A stretch of 64,000 nucleotides of DNA from JADKAV01 sp963732355 (GTDB taxonomy: Bacteria > Actinomycetota > Actinomycetes > S36-B12 > UBA10799). Of this stretch, positions 1 to 9,295 are shown piece after piece. The number at the start of each line of letters is the position of its first letter. Within the stretch, counting starts at the first letter, position 1. The stretch covers positions 34,707-98,706 of the forward strand of contig CAVSZD010000002.1 of NCBI GenBank assembly GCA_963732355.1, in the 5' to 3' direction. A program made the position numbers and the translations under genes. The notes beneath the pieces were generated by a model. It had not been told where the DNA came from. It was given only the letters and a program-made list of their open reading frames with translations, and made no database searches.

Positions 1-1127
1 GACAATGGCACGCGTTCCTTGATCACGATCCCGAAGCCATCCAGACCTGCGCGTTTGGCCGGGTTGTTCGTCAGAAGCCGCATGGATTTGACCCCGAGGT
101 CGGCCAGGATCTGGGCGCCGGTGCCGTAGTCGCGCGCATCCGCTGGAAGCCCGAGGGCCAAATTCGCCTCCACCGTGTCGGCACCGCTGTCCTGCAACTC
201 GTATGCCTGCAGTTTGCTCAACAGGCCGATACCCCGGCCCTCGTGACCCTTGACGTACAGGACGATTCCGCGGCCCTCTGCGGCAACAGCACGCAACGCC
301 GCGTCGAGTTGCGGGCCGCAGTCGCAGCGAAGCGACCCGAACACATCGCCGGTCAGGCACTCCGAGTGCACCCTGACCAGCAGATCCTCCCCATCGCCGA
401 TGTCACCGAGCACCAGGGCGAGGTGCTCAGTGGGCTCCACGAGACTGCGGTACCCGATCCCACGGAAGTCGGCTATCTCCGTGGGGATCACCGTCTCCGC
501 GACGCGTTCGATCTGCTTCTGGGTATGCCGGATGTGTGCGATGAGATCGGCGATCGAGATCATCAACAATCCGTGCTCGTCGGCGAACGCCCGGCATTCC
601 GGGGCGCGCATCATGGATCCGTCGTCGTTGACCAGTTCGCAGATCACCCCGGCCGGTGTGAACCCGGCCAGCGCGGCCAGATCTACCGACGCCTCGGTGT
701 GGCCGGCGCGTTGCAGGACACCGCCGGGCACCGCCCGCAGCGGAAACACATGACCCGGGCGCGTGATCTCCCAGGGCTCAGTCGCCGAGTCGACCAGCGT
801 CCGAATCGTCTTCGCGCGATCCGCCGCGGAGATGCCGGTGGAGATCCCGTCGCGGGCGTCCACACTCACCGCATATGCGGTCCCTTTGCGATCTTCGTTG
901 ATCATCGTCATCGGGGGCAGATGCAGTCGATCGAGCTCTTCGCCGCGCATGGATACGCAGATGACCCCGCTGGTGTGGCGGATCATGAAGCCGGCCAGCG
1001 CGGGTGTGGCTTTTGACGCGGCGAACACCAGATCGCCCTCGTTCTCGCGGTCCTCGTCATCGACGACGACGACGGCCTGTCCTGCCCTGATCGCTTCAAT
1101 GGCCGCCGGGATTGAGTCGAACCTCAT
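1..1127 (-). CDS. ribBA: Bifunctional DHBP synthase / GTP cyclohydrolase II, cut by window edge
   Basis: RibBA supplies both precursors of riboflavin: 3,4-dihydroxybutanone 4-phosphate from ribulose 5-phosphate (N-terminal half) and the pyrimidine from GTP (C-terminal half). The translation from the ATG at 1127 begins MRFDSIPAAIEAIRAG and shows the DHBP-synthase acidic motif DDEDRENEG near residue 23. From about residue 205 it reads as cyclohydrolase II, with the zinc motif C-X10-C-X-C (SECLTGDVFGSLRCDCG, around residue 254) and GHEGRGIGL. The start overlaps the ribE stop as ATGA, so translation is probably coupled. The 3' end lies beyond base 1; ribH would be expected next. Controlled by the FMN riboswitch upstream of ribD. 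Confidence 0.95.
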   Translation of the reverse strand, partial: MRFDSIPAAIEAIRAGQAVVVVDDEDRENEGDLVFAASKATPALAGFMIRHTSGVICVSMRGEELDRLHLPPMTMINEDRKGTAYAVSVDARDGISTGISAADRAKTIRTLVDSATEPWEITRPGHVFPLRAVPGGVLQRAGHTEASVDLAALAGFTPAGVICELVNDDGSMMRAPECRAFADEHGLLMISIADLIAHIRHTQKQIERVAETVIPTEIADFRGIGYRSLVEPTEHLALVLGDIGDGEDLLVRVHSECLTGDVFGSLRCDCGPQLDAALRAVAAEGRGIVLYVKGHEGRGIGLLSKLQAYELQDSGADTVEANLALGLPADARDYGTGAQILADLGVKSMRLLTNNPAKRAGLDGFGIVIKERVPL

Positions 1128-1714
1128 CGGTAGCCTCCCAGCAGGGACTCGACGTACTTGCCGATCACATCGACCTCCACATTCAGCAACGATCCGATCA
1201 CTACATCTCCCAAAGTGGTGGCCGACAAAGTCTCCGGGATCAGGCTCACCTCGGCGCCGGCGCCCGAAGTGGCCGACACCGTCAAGGACACTCCGTCCAG
1301 ACAGATTGAACCCTGCGGCACGACGTAACGGCGCAAGTGTTCGGGCAGTTCGAAAGCCACCACCTCCCATGCCTGTTCGGAACGCCTACCTGTCACCGTG
1401 GCCACCCCATCGACATGACCCTGCACGAGGTGGCCTCCCAGCCGGTCGCCGAGTCGCATCGCCCGTTCCAGGTTCACCCGGCGGCCCGCGGCCACACCGG
1501 CGAGGCTGCTCATGGCCAGGGTCTGCGCCATGACATCCACGGCGAACCAGTCCGGCGCAGAATCGACCACGGTCAAGCAGACTCCGCTGGTGGCGATGCT
1601 CTCCCCGTGCTCGTACGGTTCCCACACGCGGTCCGGCCGGATGACCATTCGCAGGTTCGCTTCGCCGGTGACAGACTCCACGGTGCCCAATTGCTGCACA
1701 AGACCGGTGAACAT
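1124..1714 (-). CDS. ribE: Riboflavin synthase alpha chain
   Basis: Dismutates two 6,7-dimethyl-8-ribityllumazine molecules into riboflavin, the last step of the pathway. The 196-residue product starts with the family signature MFTGLVQQLGTVESV and consists of two homologous lumazine-binding domains (about 1-95 and 96-190); GHLVQGHVDGVATV is typical of the second half. The length is normal. It starts one base after the ribD stop (1716-1718) and overlaps ribBA by 4 bases, so the three genes form one operon. The gene is also called ribC in some genomes. Confidence 0.96.
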   Translation of the reverse strand: MFTGLVQQLGTVESVTGEANLRMVIRPDRVWEPYEHGESIATSGVCLTVVDSAPDWFAVDVMAQTLAMSSLAGVAAGRRVNLERAMRLGDRLGGHLVQGHVDGVATVTGRRSEQAWEVVAFELPEHLRRYVVPQGSICLDGVSLTVSATSGAGAEVSLIPETLSATTLGDVVIGSLLNVEVDVIGKYVESLLGGYR

Positions 1715-1715
1715 C

Positions 1716-2679
1716 TCACGCCCTCCTGTAACGGATCATCAAGTCGTCGCCCAACCGTGACGCATGCAGCGTTCGCCAGGTCTGGGCCTGCGCTATGTTC
1801 CGGATGCCGAGATCACCCACGGCACGGGTGCCCGCGCCCGAGGAGTTTGGGTGCGGTGATCCAGATCAGCTCGTCGACCAGGTCTGCAGACAGGTACGCC
1901 GCGGCCACCTCGGCACCGCCCTCGAGCAGGACGTGCCGGGCACCCAACTCGTACAACTGCCGCAGGACCTCGTTCGGATCATGGTCCTTGATGACGACAA
2001 AACCCTCAGCCTCTACCTCACCCAGAACCACCCGCAGCGGCTGCTTGACCACGTCGACCCCGCGCACGGTCAACTGGGGGTTGTCGGCGCGGAAGGTCCC
2101 TGCGCCCACCGCGACCGCGTCCACGGTTGCGCGCAGCCTGTGGACCCACGCGCGGGCTTGCTCGCCGGTGACCCAGCGACTACTGCCATCAGTGGCGGCG
2201 ATGTAGCCGTCGAGCGTGCTTGCGACTTTGAACGTGACGAACGGGCGACCCGCACCGACCGCGAACAGCCACGGTTCGAGAAAATCTGCAGCCTCCTCAG
2301 CCAAGGGCCCGGCCGACACCTCGACGCCGTTCGCACGCAGGAACTCCGCGCCACCGCCGGCCACGGGTGTGGGGTCAGCCACGGCGTACCGAACGGCACG
2401 CACACCGGCGTCGACCAGCGCCTGGGAACAGGGAGGGGTGAGGCCGTGATGGTTGCAGGGCTCCAGCGTCACGTACGCGGTGGTTCCCCGGGCGCGCTCT
2501 CCGGCTCGGTTGAGCGCGACCACCTCAGCGTGCGGGGTGCCTGCCCCTTGATGAGTGCCGCTGGCCACGACCTGCCCGTCGTCGTCGACGAGCACACAAC
2601 CGACTCGGGGGTTGGGACCCACAGCGCCATGCACGGAGGCAGCCAGGCTCAGCGCCTGCGCCATGTGTTCGGTGTCCAC
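1716..2679 (-). CDS. ribD: Riboflavin deaminase/reductase RibD, single-base frameshift near the 3' end
   Basis: RibD deaminates and then reduces the pyrimidine product of GTP cyclohydrolase II. The N-terminal deaminase has the zinc ligands HAE and PCNHHGLTPPC; the C-terminal reductase begins near residue 150. I chose the GTG at 2679 because GGAGGAGG lies 5 bases upstream; the frame is open to 2703. The reading frame breaks at about 1837-1839 (a CCC on the plus strand): as written it ends at 1813 after PKLLGRGHPCRG. Skipping one base gives PKLLGAGTRAVGDLGI and continues to a stop at 1716, the expected C-terminus, for a total of 320 residues. Most likely one surplus base in a C run; a real mutation is possible. 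Confidence 0.92.
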
Positions 2680-2730
2680 CGGCCTCCTCCCACAACTCGA
2701 CACGGGAGGATGTCACCGCGCAGCGGCGAA

Positions 2731-2852
2731 CGGCGTTTCCTCCCATCCGGACTTTGACCGTCGGCCCCGGAGTTCCACCGGATCCACCGCTCGCGCGGGT
2801 CGCGGGCTCTCACCGCCGGCTCGGAGTTTCACCGACCCTGGAAACTGCCCCT
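2731..2852 (-). promoter_or_regulatory. FMN riboswitch (RFN element)
   Basis: Read on the minus strand, the region holds the conserved RFN blocks in order: GGGGCAG, CAGGGTCGGTGAAACTCCG, GCCGGCGGTGAGAGCCCGCG, GATCCGGTGGAACTCCGGGG, CCGACGGTCAAAGTCCGGAT and GGGAGGAAACG. These form the six-helix FMN aptamer. It ends about 50 bases before the ribD start, so it probably controls ribD-ribE-ribBA by hiding the ribosome-binding site or by terminating transcription when FMN is abundant. The family assignment is firm; the mode of control is inferred. Confidence 0.95.
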
Positions 2853-2968
2853 CCATGGTGTCACACGGCCGTTGTCATCCGAGAGGGGTGATCAACCCTT
2901 GATGCTGTCGACCGCGCGTAGCCGCCCATGGTCGAATTCGGACACTTCACCCACGAAAGAGGAATCCG

Positions 2969-3991
2969 ATGAAGACAACGATCTTGAGTTCGCTGGCGGT
3001 GGCCGGACTTGCCGCCGGAACCTTGATGCTTGCGCCACCCGCCTCGGCGACCTCGATTGGCGGGCAGGACGGCGAGGCGGTCGTCTATCTGCCGCAGTGC
3101 TCGAAGGGGGCCAGCCAGACAGACGCAACAGTGGCCGACTGCAGTTACTCCTACCTGACCAAGAAGGTGGCGCCCGCATACACCTACCTGACTTCGCAGG
3201 GCTATGTGCTGTGGAACAAGGGGACACTCACCTCGCGGGCGCTCAACTTCCCGGCAGCCTCGCAGACCTGGCCCAAGTTGACCAGTCTGTTCGGAGGCGC
3301 TTCGAGCACTGCCACGCCCATCGACATCACCGGGACTGTGGATGAGAACGGCCGCGTCGAACTCCAAGTGGCCTTCGAAACGTTCCTGGACTCATCGCTG
3401 GGCAAGTGCACACTGTCGGGCACCGTCCAGCTGAGTTCCGACGCGACCGACTCGCTGGGCAAGGGTGTCGGGAAGGCCTACGATCCGGCCACCGGCCGTT
3501 TTGCCGTTGCCAGCGCCACGCCTGCAACCCCGAAGCTCACCCCGGCACCGGGATCGAGTTGTGGTGCGGTCAACGTGGCCTACGACGTGAGCAAGGGCAT
3601 GGGCTGGTACCTCAGTGGATACCTGATCATCCCCGGCGGGCAAGCGCCGGTCATCCCGCCCCCGGCCGAGGGTGGCAGTGACATCAAGGTGCAAGAGGCC
3701 AGCGTGAAGACGCCGAAGAAGATCGCCAAATCGGGTAAGACGGTGATTCTGCAGAAGGCAGTGAAGACCAACGCGGGCCAGAAGGCCACCGCCAAGCTCA
3801 CGTGGTCGACGAAGAAGAGCGCCAAGGGCACTGCCAAGAAGTTCGCTTCGGTCCAGACCACCAAGAAGGGCAAGGTCACGATCACCACGACGGGCAAGGC
3901 CAAGAAGTTCTACGTGAAGTTGACGTTGAAGGCCCCGAAGAAGGGCGAGTACCAGGCGTACAACTACACGAAGACCTGGAACGTCAAGTAG
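2969..3991 (+). CDS. Secreted protein of unknown function with Lys/Thr-rich C-terminal module
   Basis: Not recognised as a known family. The 340-residue product has a clear Sec signal peptide (MKTTILSSLAVAGLAAGTLMLAPPASA, residues 1-27, cut after ASA). A Cys-containing globular part (about 28-225) and a short Pro-rich linker (PVIPPPAEGG) follow. The last ~100 residues are rich in Lys and Thr and end in YTKTWNVK. This tail resembles, weakly, the end of the large surface proteins at 50552 and 54435 (KKGRITVKTKG ... RKSWTLR). AGAGGA lies 7 bases before the ATG. The gene is divergent from the rib operon and its stop overlaps the rpe stop by 8 bases. Extracellular location is supported; function is not. 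Confidence 0.85.
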   Translation: MKTTILSSLAVAGLAAGTLMLAPPASATSIGGQDGEAVVYLPQCSKGASQTDATVADCSYSYLTKKVAPAYTYLTSQGYVLWNKGTLTSRALNFPAASQTWPKLTSLFGGASSTATPIDITGTVDENGRVELQVAFETFLDSSLGKCTLSGTVQLSSDATDSLGKGVGKAYDPATGRFAVASATPATPKLTPAPGSSCGAVNVAYDVSKGMGWYLSGYLIIPGGQAPVIPPPAEGGSDIKVQEASVKTPKKIAKSGKTVILQKAVKTNAGQKATAKLTWSTKKSAKGTAKKFASVQTTKKGKVTITTTGKAKKFYVKLTLKAPKKGEYQAYNYTKTWNVK

Positions 3992-4646
3992 AGGCTCTGG
4001 TTCCGGCCGCCGCCCGTAGTTTGTCTACGGCGGCGGCCGGGTCGTCTGCACCGTAGACGGCAGACCCGGCCACGAAAACGTCCGCGCCAGCCTCGGCGCA
4101 GATCTCAATCGTGCGCAGGTCCACGCCACCATCAACCTGCAACCACACCCCGGAATCACCGATGAGATCGCGGGCACGACGAATCTTCGGGACGACCACG
4201 TCGAGGAACTTCTGTCCGCCAAAGCCCGGCTCGACCGTCATGATCAGCAACATGTCGAACTCAGGCAGAAGCTCGGCAAAGGGCTCAACAGGTGTCGCAG
4301 GACGCAGGCCAAGCCCCGCTCGGGCACCGTGCCGGCGCAGGTCACGTGCGAGCTTGATCGGGGCGGTGGCGGCCTCCACATGGAAGGTCACGCTCCCGGC
4401 GCCGGCCTCGGCATACCCGGGAGCCCACCTGTCGGGATCCTCGATCATCAGGTGGCAGTCGACGGGGGTGTCCACGGTCTTGAGCAACGACTCGACGACC
4501 GGCATGCCCAGGGTCAGGTTCGGCACGAAGTGGTTGTCCATGACATCCACGTGCAACCAGTCGGCATGCCCGGCGACGGCTTGACAGTCAGCGGCAAGAT
4601 TGGCGAAGTCGGCTGACAGGATGCTCGGCGATATCTGGATGCCCAC
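3984..4646 (-). CDS. rpe: Ribulose-phosphate 3-epimerase
   Basis: Interconverts ribulose 5-phosphate and xylulose 5-phosphate in the pentose phosphate and Calvin-type sugar pools; it also feeds RibBA with substrate. The (beta/alpha)8 protein begins at the GTG at 4646 with VGIQISPSILSADFANLAAD and shows the family motifs HVDVMDNHFVPNLTLG, TVEPGFGGQKF (phosphate loop) and QVDGGVDLRTI. The product is 220 residues, the usual size. The frame is open further upstream, but the signature fixes the start 11 bases after the rsmB stop. Last gene of the metK-to-rpe run. Confidence 0.95.
   Translation of the reverse strand: MGIQISPSILSADFANLAADCQAVAGHADWLHVDVMDNHFVPNLTLGMPVVESLLKTVDTPVDCHLMIEDPDRWAPGYAEAGAGSVTFHVEAATAPIKLARDLRRHGARAGLGLRPATPVEPFAELLPEFDMLLIMTVEPGFGGQKFLDVVVPKIRRARDLIGDSGVWLQVDGGVDLRTIEICAEAGADVFVAGSAVYGADDPAAAVDKLRAAAGTRAST
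4003..4040 (+). terminator. GC-rich hairpin terminator inside the 3' end of rpe
   Basis: Arms at 4003-4019 and 4025-4040 pair almost perfectly (one bulged base) around a TTTGT loop, 11 bases after the stop of the plus-strand secreted gene. No T tract follows, as is common in actinobacteria. It lies within the rpe coding region, so on the minus strand it is part of the Ala-rich C-terminus. Confidence 0.6.
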
Positions 4647-4657
4647 GGGAGACGACG

Positions 4658-5983
4658 CTAGTCGGTGAGAGCGAGTTTGCGCAGCAGCGCAAGGTACATG
4701 CCATCGGTGTCGTGCCGCTGTGGCCACAGCCGCACGGCCTGCCCGTCGGCGCAATCGGGGACGTCTGGCAGTAGGTCCGCGGCCGACTCGAGCCGGGCGT
4801 CGTCGCGTCGGCGAAGCACGTCTTCGACCACAAGATCTGTCTCCGCCAAGTGCGGAGAGCACGTCACATAGGCGACCACTCCCCCCGGCTGACACACATC
4901 CAGTGCGTGATTGAGCAAACGGCGCTGCAGGTCCGCAAGCTCGGGGATGTCTGAAGGGCGGCGCCGCCACCGGGACTCCGGACGCCGACGCAGCACACCC
5001 AGGCCCGAGCACGGGGCGTCCAGAAGCACCCGGCTGAAGGAACCCTCGACGGCACCCGCATCGGCCACAACGACCTCTGCTCTACCCGGAGTGCCACGCA
5101 AGGCGGATTCGACCAGGTCGGCGCGGTGGCGATGCTGTTCGACGGCAAGCAACTCCCCGTCGTCACCGAGGAGGTCGGCCAATAGTGCTGCCTTTCCCCC
5201 AGGTCCTGCGCACATGTCCAACCATCGGTCGTCAGGGCCCTGCACCTGCGCGCGGGACAAAGCCAGCACCATGAGTTGGCTGCCCAGATCCTGCACGCCG
5301 GCGCGGGCATCGCGGACCGGACCAAGGGACCCCGGGTCGGTGCCCTTGAGGTACACACCCCACGGGGACCAGGGGGTGGGCTCACCGGGCAGTTCGTCGC
5401 GGCTGATCCGCGCCGGACGGGCGGCGAGGGTGATGCGGGGTGGTTCGTTGTCGCGCTCAAGCAGGGCGGGCAGTTCCGCGGGGCCAAGGACGTCGCGGAA
5501 CGCCCTGATGATCCATTCGGGGTGCGAGTACTCCGCAGCCGTCAAGGCGTCACCGGAAAGTCCTTTGGTGGCCTTGGCCAGCAGAACCTCCTGGTCGTCC
5601 GCGGCAATCCGGCGCATCACGGCGTTGACGAAACCTTTAGCCGACACCGCGCCCACGGACACAGTCAGCCGGACTGCGTTGTCCACCACGGCGTGAGCGG
5701 GCTTGCCGAGGTACATGTGCTCAGCGGTGGCCATCCGCAGGATGTCGAGAACACGTGGGTCCACCTTGTCCAGACCGCGATTCACAGCGGTGGCGATCAC
5801 CGCGTCGAGGGTTCCTCGGCGTCGCAACGTGGTGTAGACGAGTTCGGTGGTGAGGCCACGGTCCGCTTTCGACATGTCCGTGTCGGAGAGGGCGGAGGAC
5901 AGTGCGAGATTCGCGTATGCGTCATCGGCTCCGACCTGGTGCAGGACGTCGTACGCTGCGCGGCGGGCTGGGCTCAGACTCAC
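4658..5983 (-). CDS. rsmB: 16S rRNA cytosine-967 C5-methyltransferase RsmB
   Basis: Methylates C967 of 16S rRNA using S-adenosylmethionine. An N-terminal NusB-like RNA-binding domain (about 1-140, SLSPARRAAYDVLHQV) is followed by a Rossmann methyltransferase domain. That domain has the SAM motif CAGPGGKAALLADLLGD, the catalytic DAPCSGLGVLRRRPE motif and a second Cys motif YVTCSPH. The start is the GTG at 5983, which overlaps the fmt stop as GTGA; an open frame continues to 6220 but is only the reverse of fmt. 441 residues, normal. Also known as sun or fmu. Confidence 0.95.
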   Translation of the reverse strand: MSLSPARRAAYDVLHQVGADDAYANLALSSALSDTDMSKADRGLTTELVYTTLRRRGTLDAVIATAVNRGLDKVDPRVLDILRMATAEHMYLGKPAHAVVDNAVRLTVSVGAVSAKGFVNAVMRRIAADDQEVLLAKATKGLSGDALTAAEYSHPEWIIRAFRDVLGPAELPALLERDNEPPRITLAARPARISRDELPGEPTPWSPWGVYLKGTDPGSLGPVRDARAGVQDLGSQLMVLALSRAQVQGPDDRWLDMCAGPGGKAALLADLLGDDGELLAVEQHRHRADLVESALRGTPGRAEVVVADAGAVEGSFSRVLLDAPCSGLGVLRRRPESRWRRRPSDIPELADLQRRLLNHALDVCQPGGVVAYVTCSPHLAETDLVVEDVLRRRDDARLESAADLLPDVPDCADGQAVRLWPQRHDTDGMYLALLRKLALTD

Positions 5984-6897
5984 TGCAGGACCATGTGGTC
6001 TGCGTGCATACCGCGGGCCCAGTCCGTGGCGGCCATGGCCTTCTTGCCAGCGGGCTGGACCGTGCCGAGTTCCACCGCCGAGCTCAGGGTCCCCACGAGG
6101 ACCCGCTTCTTCTCGACCTGCAGCACCCCGGGCTCCAACTGCTGGTCGGAGATCGACACGGGTTGCAGCTTCACTTTGGTGTCCCCCAGCATGGTCCATG
6201 CCCCTGGCGCCGGAGTGCATGCGCGGATCCGACGATCAACGGCCAGCGCCGGTTCGTCCCACCGGACTCGGGCATCCTCAGCAGTGATCTTGGGCGCCAA
6301 GCTGACCCCGTCCGACGACTGCGCGACGGCATGCACCGTGCCCTGCTCGATCCCGTCAAGAGCCCGGACGAGCAGCTCAGCACCGGAGTGCGCGAGCCTG
6401 CCCAGCAGGTCCCCGGAGGTGTCACGAGGACCAATGGCCTCGGTCACCACACCGAAGACCGGGCCTGTGTCCATGCCGGCTTCGAGTTGGAACACAGCCG
6501 CCCCCGTCAGATCGTCCCCGGCCATCACAGCCCGTTGGACCGGCGCTGCCCCACGCCACGCGGGGAGCAGCGAGAAATGCAGATTGACCCAGCCCTTGGC
6601 GGGGATGTCCAAGACGGTCTGCGGGATCAGAGCTCCATAAGCCACCACCGGACAGCAGTCGGGCTGCAAGGCCGCCAACTGGTCGATGAAGTCCGGGTCA
6701 CTGGGCCGTGCCGGCTTGAGGGCGGGAATACCGAGTTCCTCGGCGACCCGGCTCACTGGGCTCGGTGTGAGCCGATGGCCACGTCCGGCCACCGCGTCGG
6801 GGCGGGTCACGACGGCAACGACCTCGTGGTGCGAAGCGAGCAGGGCCTGCAGACTCACGACCGCCACCTCGGGCGTTCCGGCGAACACGAGCCTCAT
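5980..6897 (-). CDS. fmt: Methionyl-tRNA formyltransferase
   Basis: Adds a formyl group from 10-formyl-THF to initiator Met-tRNA. The 305-residue product starts MRLVFAGTPEVAVVSLQAL and has the catalytic loop NLHFSLLPAWRGAAPVQRA (Asn and His) and the later Asp in QLEAGMDTGPV. A C-terminal OB-like tRNA-binding domain follows from about residue 205. It overlaps def by 4 bases upstream and rsmB by 4 bases downstream. Pairing with def is the standard arrangement, since deformylase removes what Fmt adds. Confidence 0.96.
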   Translation of the reverse strand: MRLVFAGTPEVAVVSLQALLASHHEVVAVVTRPDAVAGRGHRLTPSPVSRVAEELGIPALKPARPSDPDFIDQLAALQPDCCPVVAYGALIPQTVLDIPAKGWVNLHFSLLPAWRGAAPVQRAVMAGDDLTGAAVFQLEAGMDTGPVFGVVTEAIGPRDTSGDLLGRLAHSGAELLVRALDGIEQGTVHAVAQSSDGVSLAPKITAEDARVRWDEPALAVDRRIRACTPAPGAWTMLGDTKVKLQPVSISDQQLEPGVLQVEKKRVLVGTLSSAVELGTVQPAGKKAMAATDWARGMHADHMVLQ

Positions 6898-7457
6898 CTG
6901 GGTGTCCTTTGCAGGTGGGGGCTGGTCTTGACCAGAGTGTCCGGGCCGAACCAGTCAGATTCGCGGATGAGCTTCATGGCTTCCTTGCGCTGTTGGGCAT
7001 CAAGCCGGTCGATGAATAGCACGCCATCGAGGTGATCGGTCTCGTGCTGGACGCAGCGGGAGAGCAGGTGAGTGCCCTCGACGGTGATCGGATCTCCGTG
7101 CATGTTGAAGCCGCGGGCAACGACCCCGAGCGCACGCGGGGTGGGGAAGCGCAGCTCGGGGATGGACAGACAGCCTTCCTCTTCCTCCTGGCGTTCATCG
7201 GAGAGGTCCAAGTCCGGGTTGACCAGATGGCCGAGTTCGCCATCGACGTAGTAGGTGAACACCCGCAGACCCACCCCCAACTGGGGTGCGGCCAATCCGA
7301 CACCTGGGGCGTCCATCATGGTGTCGGTCAGATCCTGCACGAGGCGTCGTAGTTGCTTGTCGAAGTCCACAACCGGCACTGCGGGGGTGCGCAGAACAGG
7401 ATCGCCGAACAGGCGGATATCGACGACGGACACGCCAGTGAGTCTACGGTGAGTCAC
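6894..7457 (-). CDS. def: Peptide deformylase
   Basis: Removes the N-formyl group from nascent proteins; metal dependent. All three motifs are present: GVGLAAPQLG, EGCLSIPE (Cys metal ligand) and QHETDHLDG (the HEXXH helix). I favour the GTG at 7457: it overlaps the priA stop as GTGA and has GGGGGAAG just upstream. The GTG at 7433 (VSVVDIRLFGDPVL) matches the usual family N-terminus but has no ribosome-binding site. 187 residues from 7457. Confidence 0.94.
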   Translation of the reverse strand: MTHRRLTGVSVVDIRLFGDPVLRTPAVPVVDFDKQLRRLVQDLTDTMMDAPGVGLAAPQLGVGLRVFTYYVDGELGHLVNPDLDLSDERQEEEEGCLSIPELRFPTPRALGVVARGFNMHGDPITVEGTHLLSRCVQHETDHLDGVLFIDRLDAQQRKEAMKLIRESDWFGPDTLVKTSPHLQRTPR

Positions 7458-9295
7458 CTTCCCCCGAGGTCGACAGGATCCACCCGGACCTCGACGACGG
7501 CTCTGCCCGCCCGTGAGCGCTTCGACTGCTGCTCCTGGACGTACTTCAGCAAGCCAGCGGCTCGTCCGAGCGGTGCAAGCAATAGCGCCTCAGCACCACC
7601 GGCCGTCTCCAGTGGACCCAGCACCTCACCGGTGAACCCCTCTAGCCACTCGGTTACCGCCTCTAACGAGCCTCGCAACCGCACGCAACGGTACGCGGGT
7701 GGCATATGCGCTTGTTCCCTGTCGGCGCGCTCGGATTCGGCAAGCGACGCGAGGTCGTTGCGGACCAGGGCCTGCACGACGTGGGCGTCCTGAGCAGCCA
7801 CCAGCATGGTTTGCGCGTCGGGGGCCGTCACAGCGATCGCTGCCATCCAGCGCCGCGCGGCTTCCTCCCGCGCCCGCAGACTCATGCGCGACAAGAGCAC
7901 CTCGGTGTCCAGGATCAACAAGGCGGCAAAACCGCCCACGACCTGCGGTTCAGAACCCGGGGTGGCGACCACAATCCCTTGTTCGGCACCAACCTCGTCG
8001 ACCACTCCGGACTCAGCGTCGCTGCGGATGACCGGCACCGCCGGGAAGGCCCGCTCCAACTCCTCGGCACTCTTCCTGGCGCCCGCGCCGATGGGAACGA
8101 ACGTGCGGTGGCCGCAGGCGCTGCACTGCTCGTGGGGCAACTGGCACAGCCAGCACCGCGGTTGTCCTGCTCGGTCCGGGCGGACACCTCCCCCACACCG
8201 TTGGCAGCGGGCGATCTGCGAGCACTGCGCGCATAACAGGCCCGTGCTCCCGCCCGCCCGTGGCACCTGGACCAGGACCAGCCCTTTCTCCAGGCCGGCG
8301 CGTACGAGGTTGAAGGCCCTGCCGGGGACTCGGCGACGATCAGCGTCGGGCTCCACGAGAGCTTCCACGCGGTAGCGACGGGCTCGCGCGCCCTCCCTGG
8401 ACAAGGTCACGCTGCCGGCATTTGCGTCGTGCAGCCATTGGGCCGTTGCAACCGTGCGGGTGTAGCCACCGACCAGGACATGCGCCCCGGCTCGCCAGCC
8501 CCGCAGCGCAGCCACCTCCCGTGCGTGCCAGCCCGGCGTCTGGACTTCAGCCAGTACGTCATCGCCGTCGTCCCAAACTGCGATCAGACCAAGGTCGCGC
8601 ACCGGGGCGAAGACTGCCGAGCGGGTGCCGATCACCACTGTCCTGGAACCTGCCAGGATCTCGAGATGGGTCTTGTACCGCAGGCGGTTCGACACCTCAG
8701 CTGACACCACGGCGAGCAACTCCGAAGGCAGCACCTGCGTGCATGCGGCGTACAGGTGGCGGACATCCCGGGCGTCGGGCACGACGAGCACGACCCCACG
8801 GCCCGCTGCAGCCGTCTCGGCTGCCCTTTCGGCCAGCATCGCGAACGGGTCATCGTGGGGATGGCAGATCCAACTCGACGCGCCTTTGGTCGATACCGAG
8901 TACTGCGCCCACTGGTCGGTCTGGGGGGCGCTCGGCAGGCCTTCCGCGGGCAGGTACTCCTTCTTCTCCACCGCGGCTACCCGTGGCGGAACAGCGAACC
9001 TGAGCACGTCGCTGAGGCTGCCCGCGTAACGGTCGGCCACCAAACGCGCAAGCCCCGTGATCTCCGAGGTCAGCACAGACGGGCCGGCGACTTTCAACAG
9101 TGGCTGCAAGGCGCCTTCGAAGTCACTGGGTCCCCGCTCGACGAGCCATGCGCCAACCTGACGGCCGTGGAAGCGCACCTTGACCCGGCAACCGGGCACG
9201 GCCGCCTCGTCGAGGTCGGCGGGGATTGAGAAGTCAAACAGGCGGTCCAGGTGCGGCAACGGCGACTCGATGGCCACGCGCGCAACGTCGGTCAC
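7454..9295 (-). CDS. priA: PriA-like primosomal protein N', helicase motifs degenerate
   Basis: PriA restarts stalled replication forks. The 613-residue product keeps the N-terminal 3'-DNA-end-binding domain (VAIESPLPHLDRLFDFSIP) and the zinc-binding Cys clusters (CAQCSQIARCQRCGGG, CWLCQLPHEQCSACG). The Walker A segment GxTGSGKT expected around residue 150 is absent; the corresponding region reads SSWICHPHDDPFAMLAERA. This loss is known for actinobacterial PriA, which is thought to lack helicase activity. It is also shorter than the roughly 730 residues of E. coli PriA. The GTG start overlaps the metK stop. Confidence 0.9.
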   Translation of the reverse strand: MTDVARVAIESPLPHLDRLFDFSIPADLDEAAVPGCRVKVRFHGRQVGAWLVERGPSDFEGALQPLLKVAGPSVLTSEITGLARLVADRYAGSLSDVLRFAVPPRVAAVEKKEYLPAEGLPSAPQTDQWAQYSVSTKGASSWICHPHDDPFAMLAERAAETAAAGRGVVLVVPDARDVRHLYAACTQVLPSELLAVVSAEVSNRLRYKTHLEILAGSRTVVIGTRSAVFAPVRDLGLIAVWDDGDDVLAEVQTPGWHAREVAALRGWRAGAHVLVGGYTRTVATAQWLHDANAGSVTLSREGARARRYRVEALVEPDADRRRVPGRAFNLVRAGLEKGLVLVQVPRAGGSTGLLCAQCSQIARCQRCGGGVRPDRAGQPRCWLCQLPHEQCSACGHRTFVPIGAGARKSAEELERAFPAVPVIRSDAESGVVDEVGAEQGIVVATPGSEPQVVGGFAALLILDTEVLLSRMSLRAREEAARRWMAAIAVTAPDAQTMLVAAQDAHVVQALVRNDLASLAESERADREQAHMPPAYRCVRLRGSLEAVTEWLEGFTGEVLGPLETAGGAEALLLAPLGRAAGLLKYVQEQQSKRSRAGRAVVEVRVDPVDLGGR

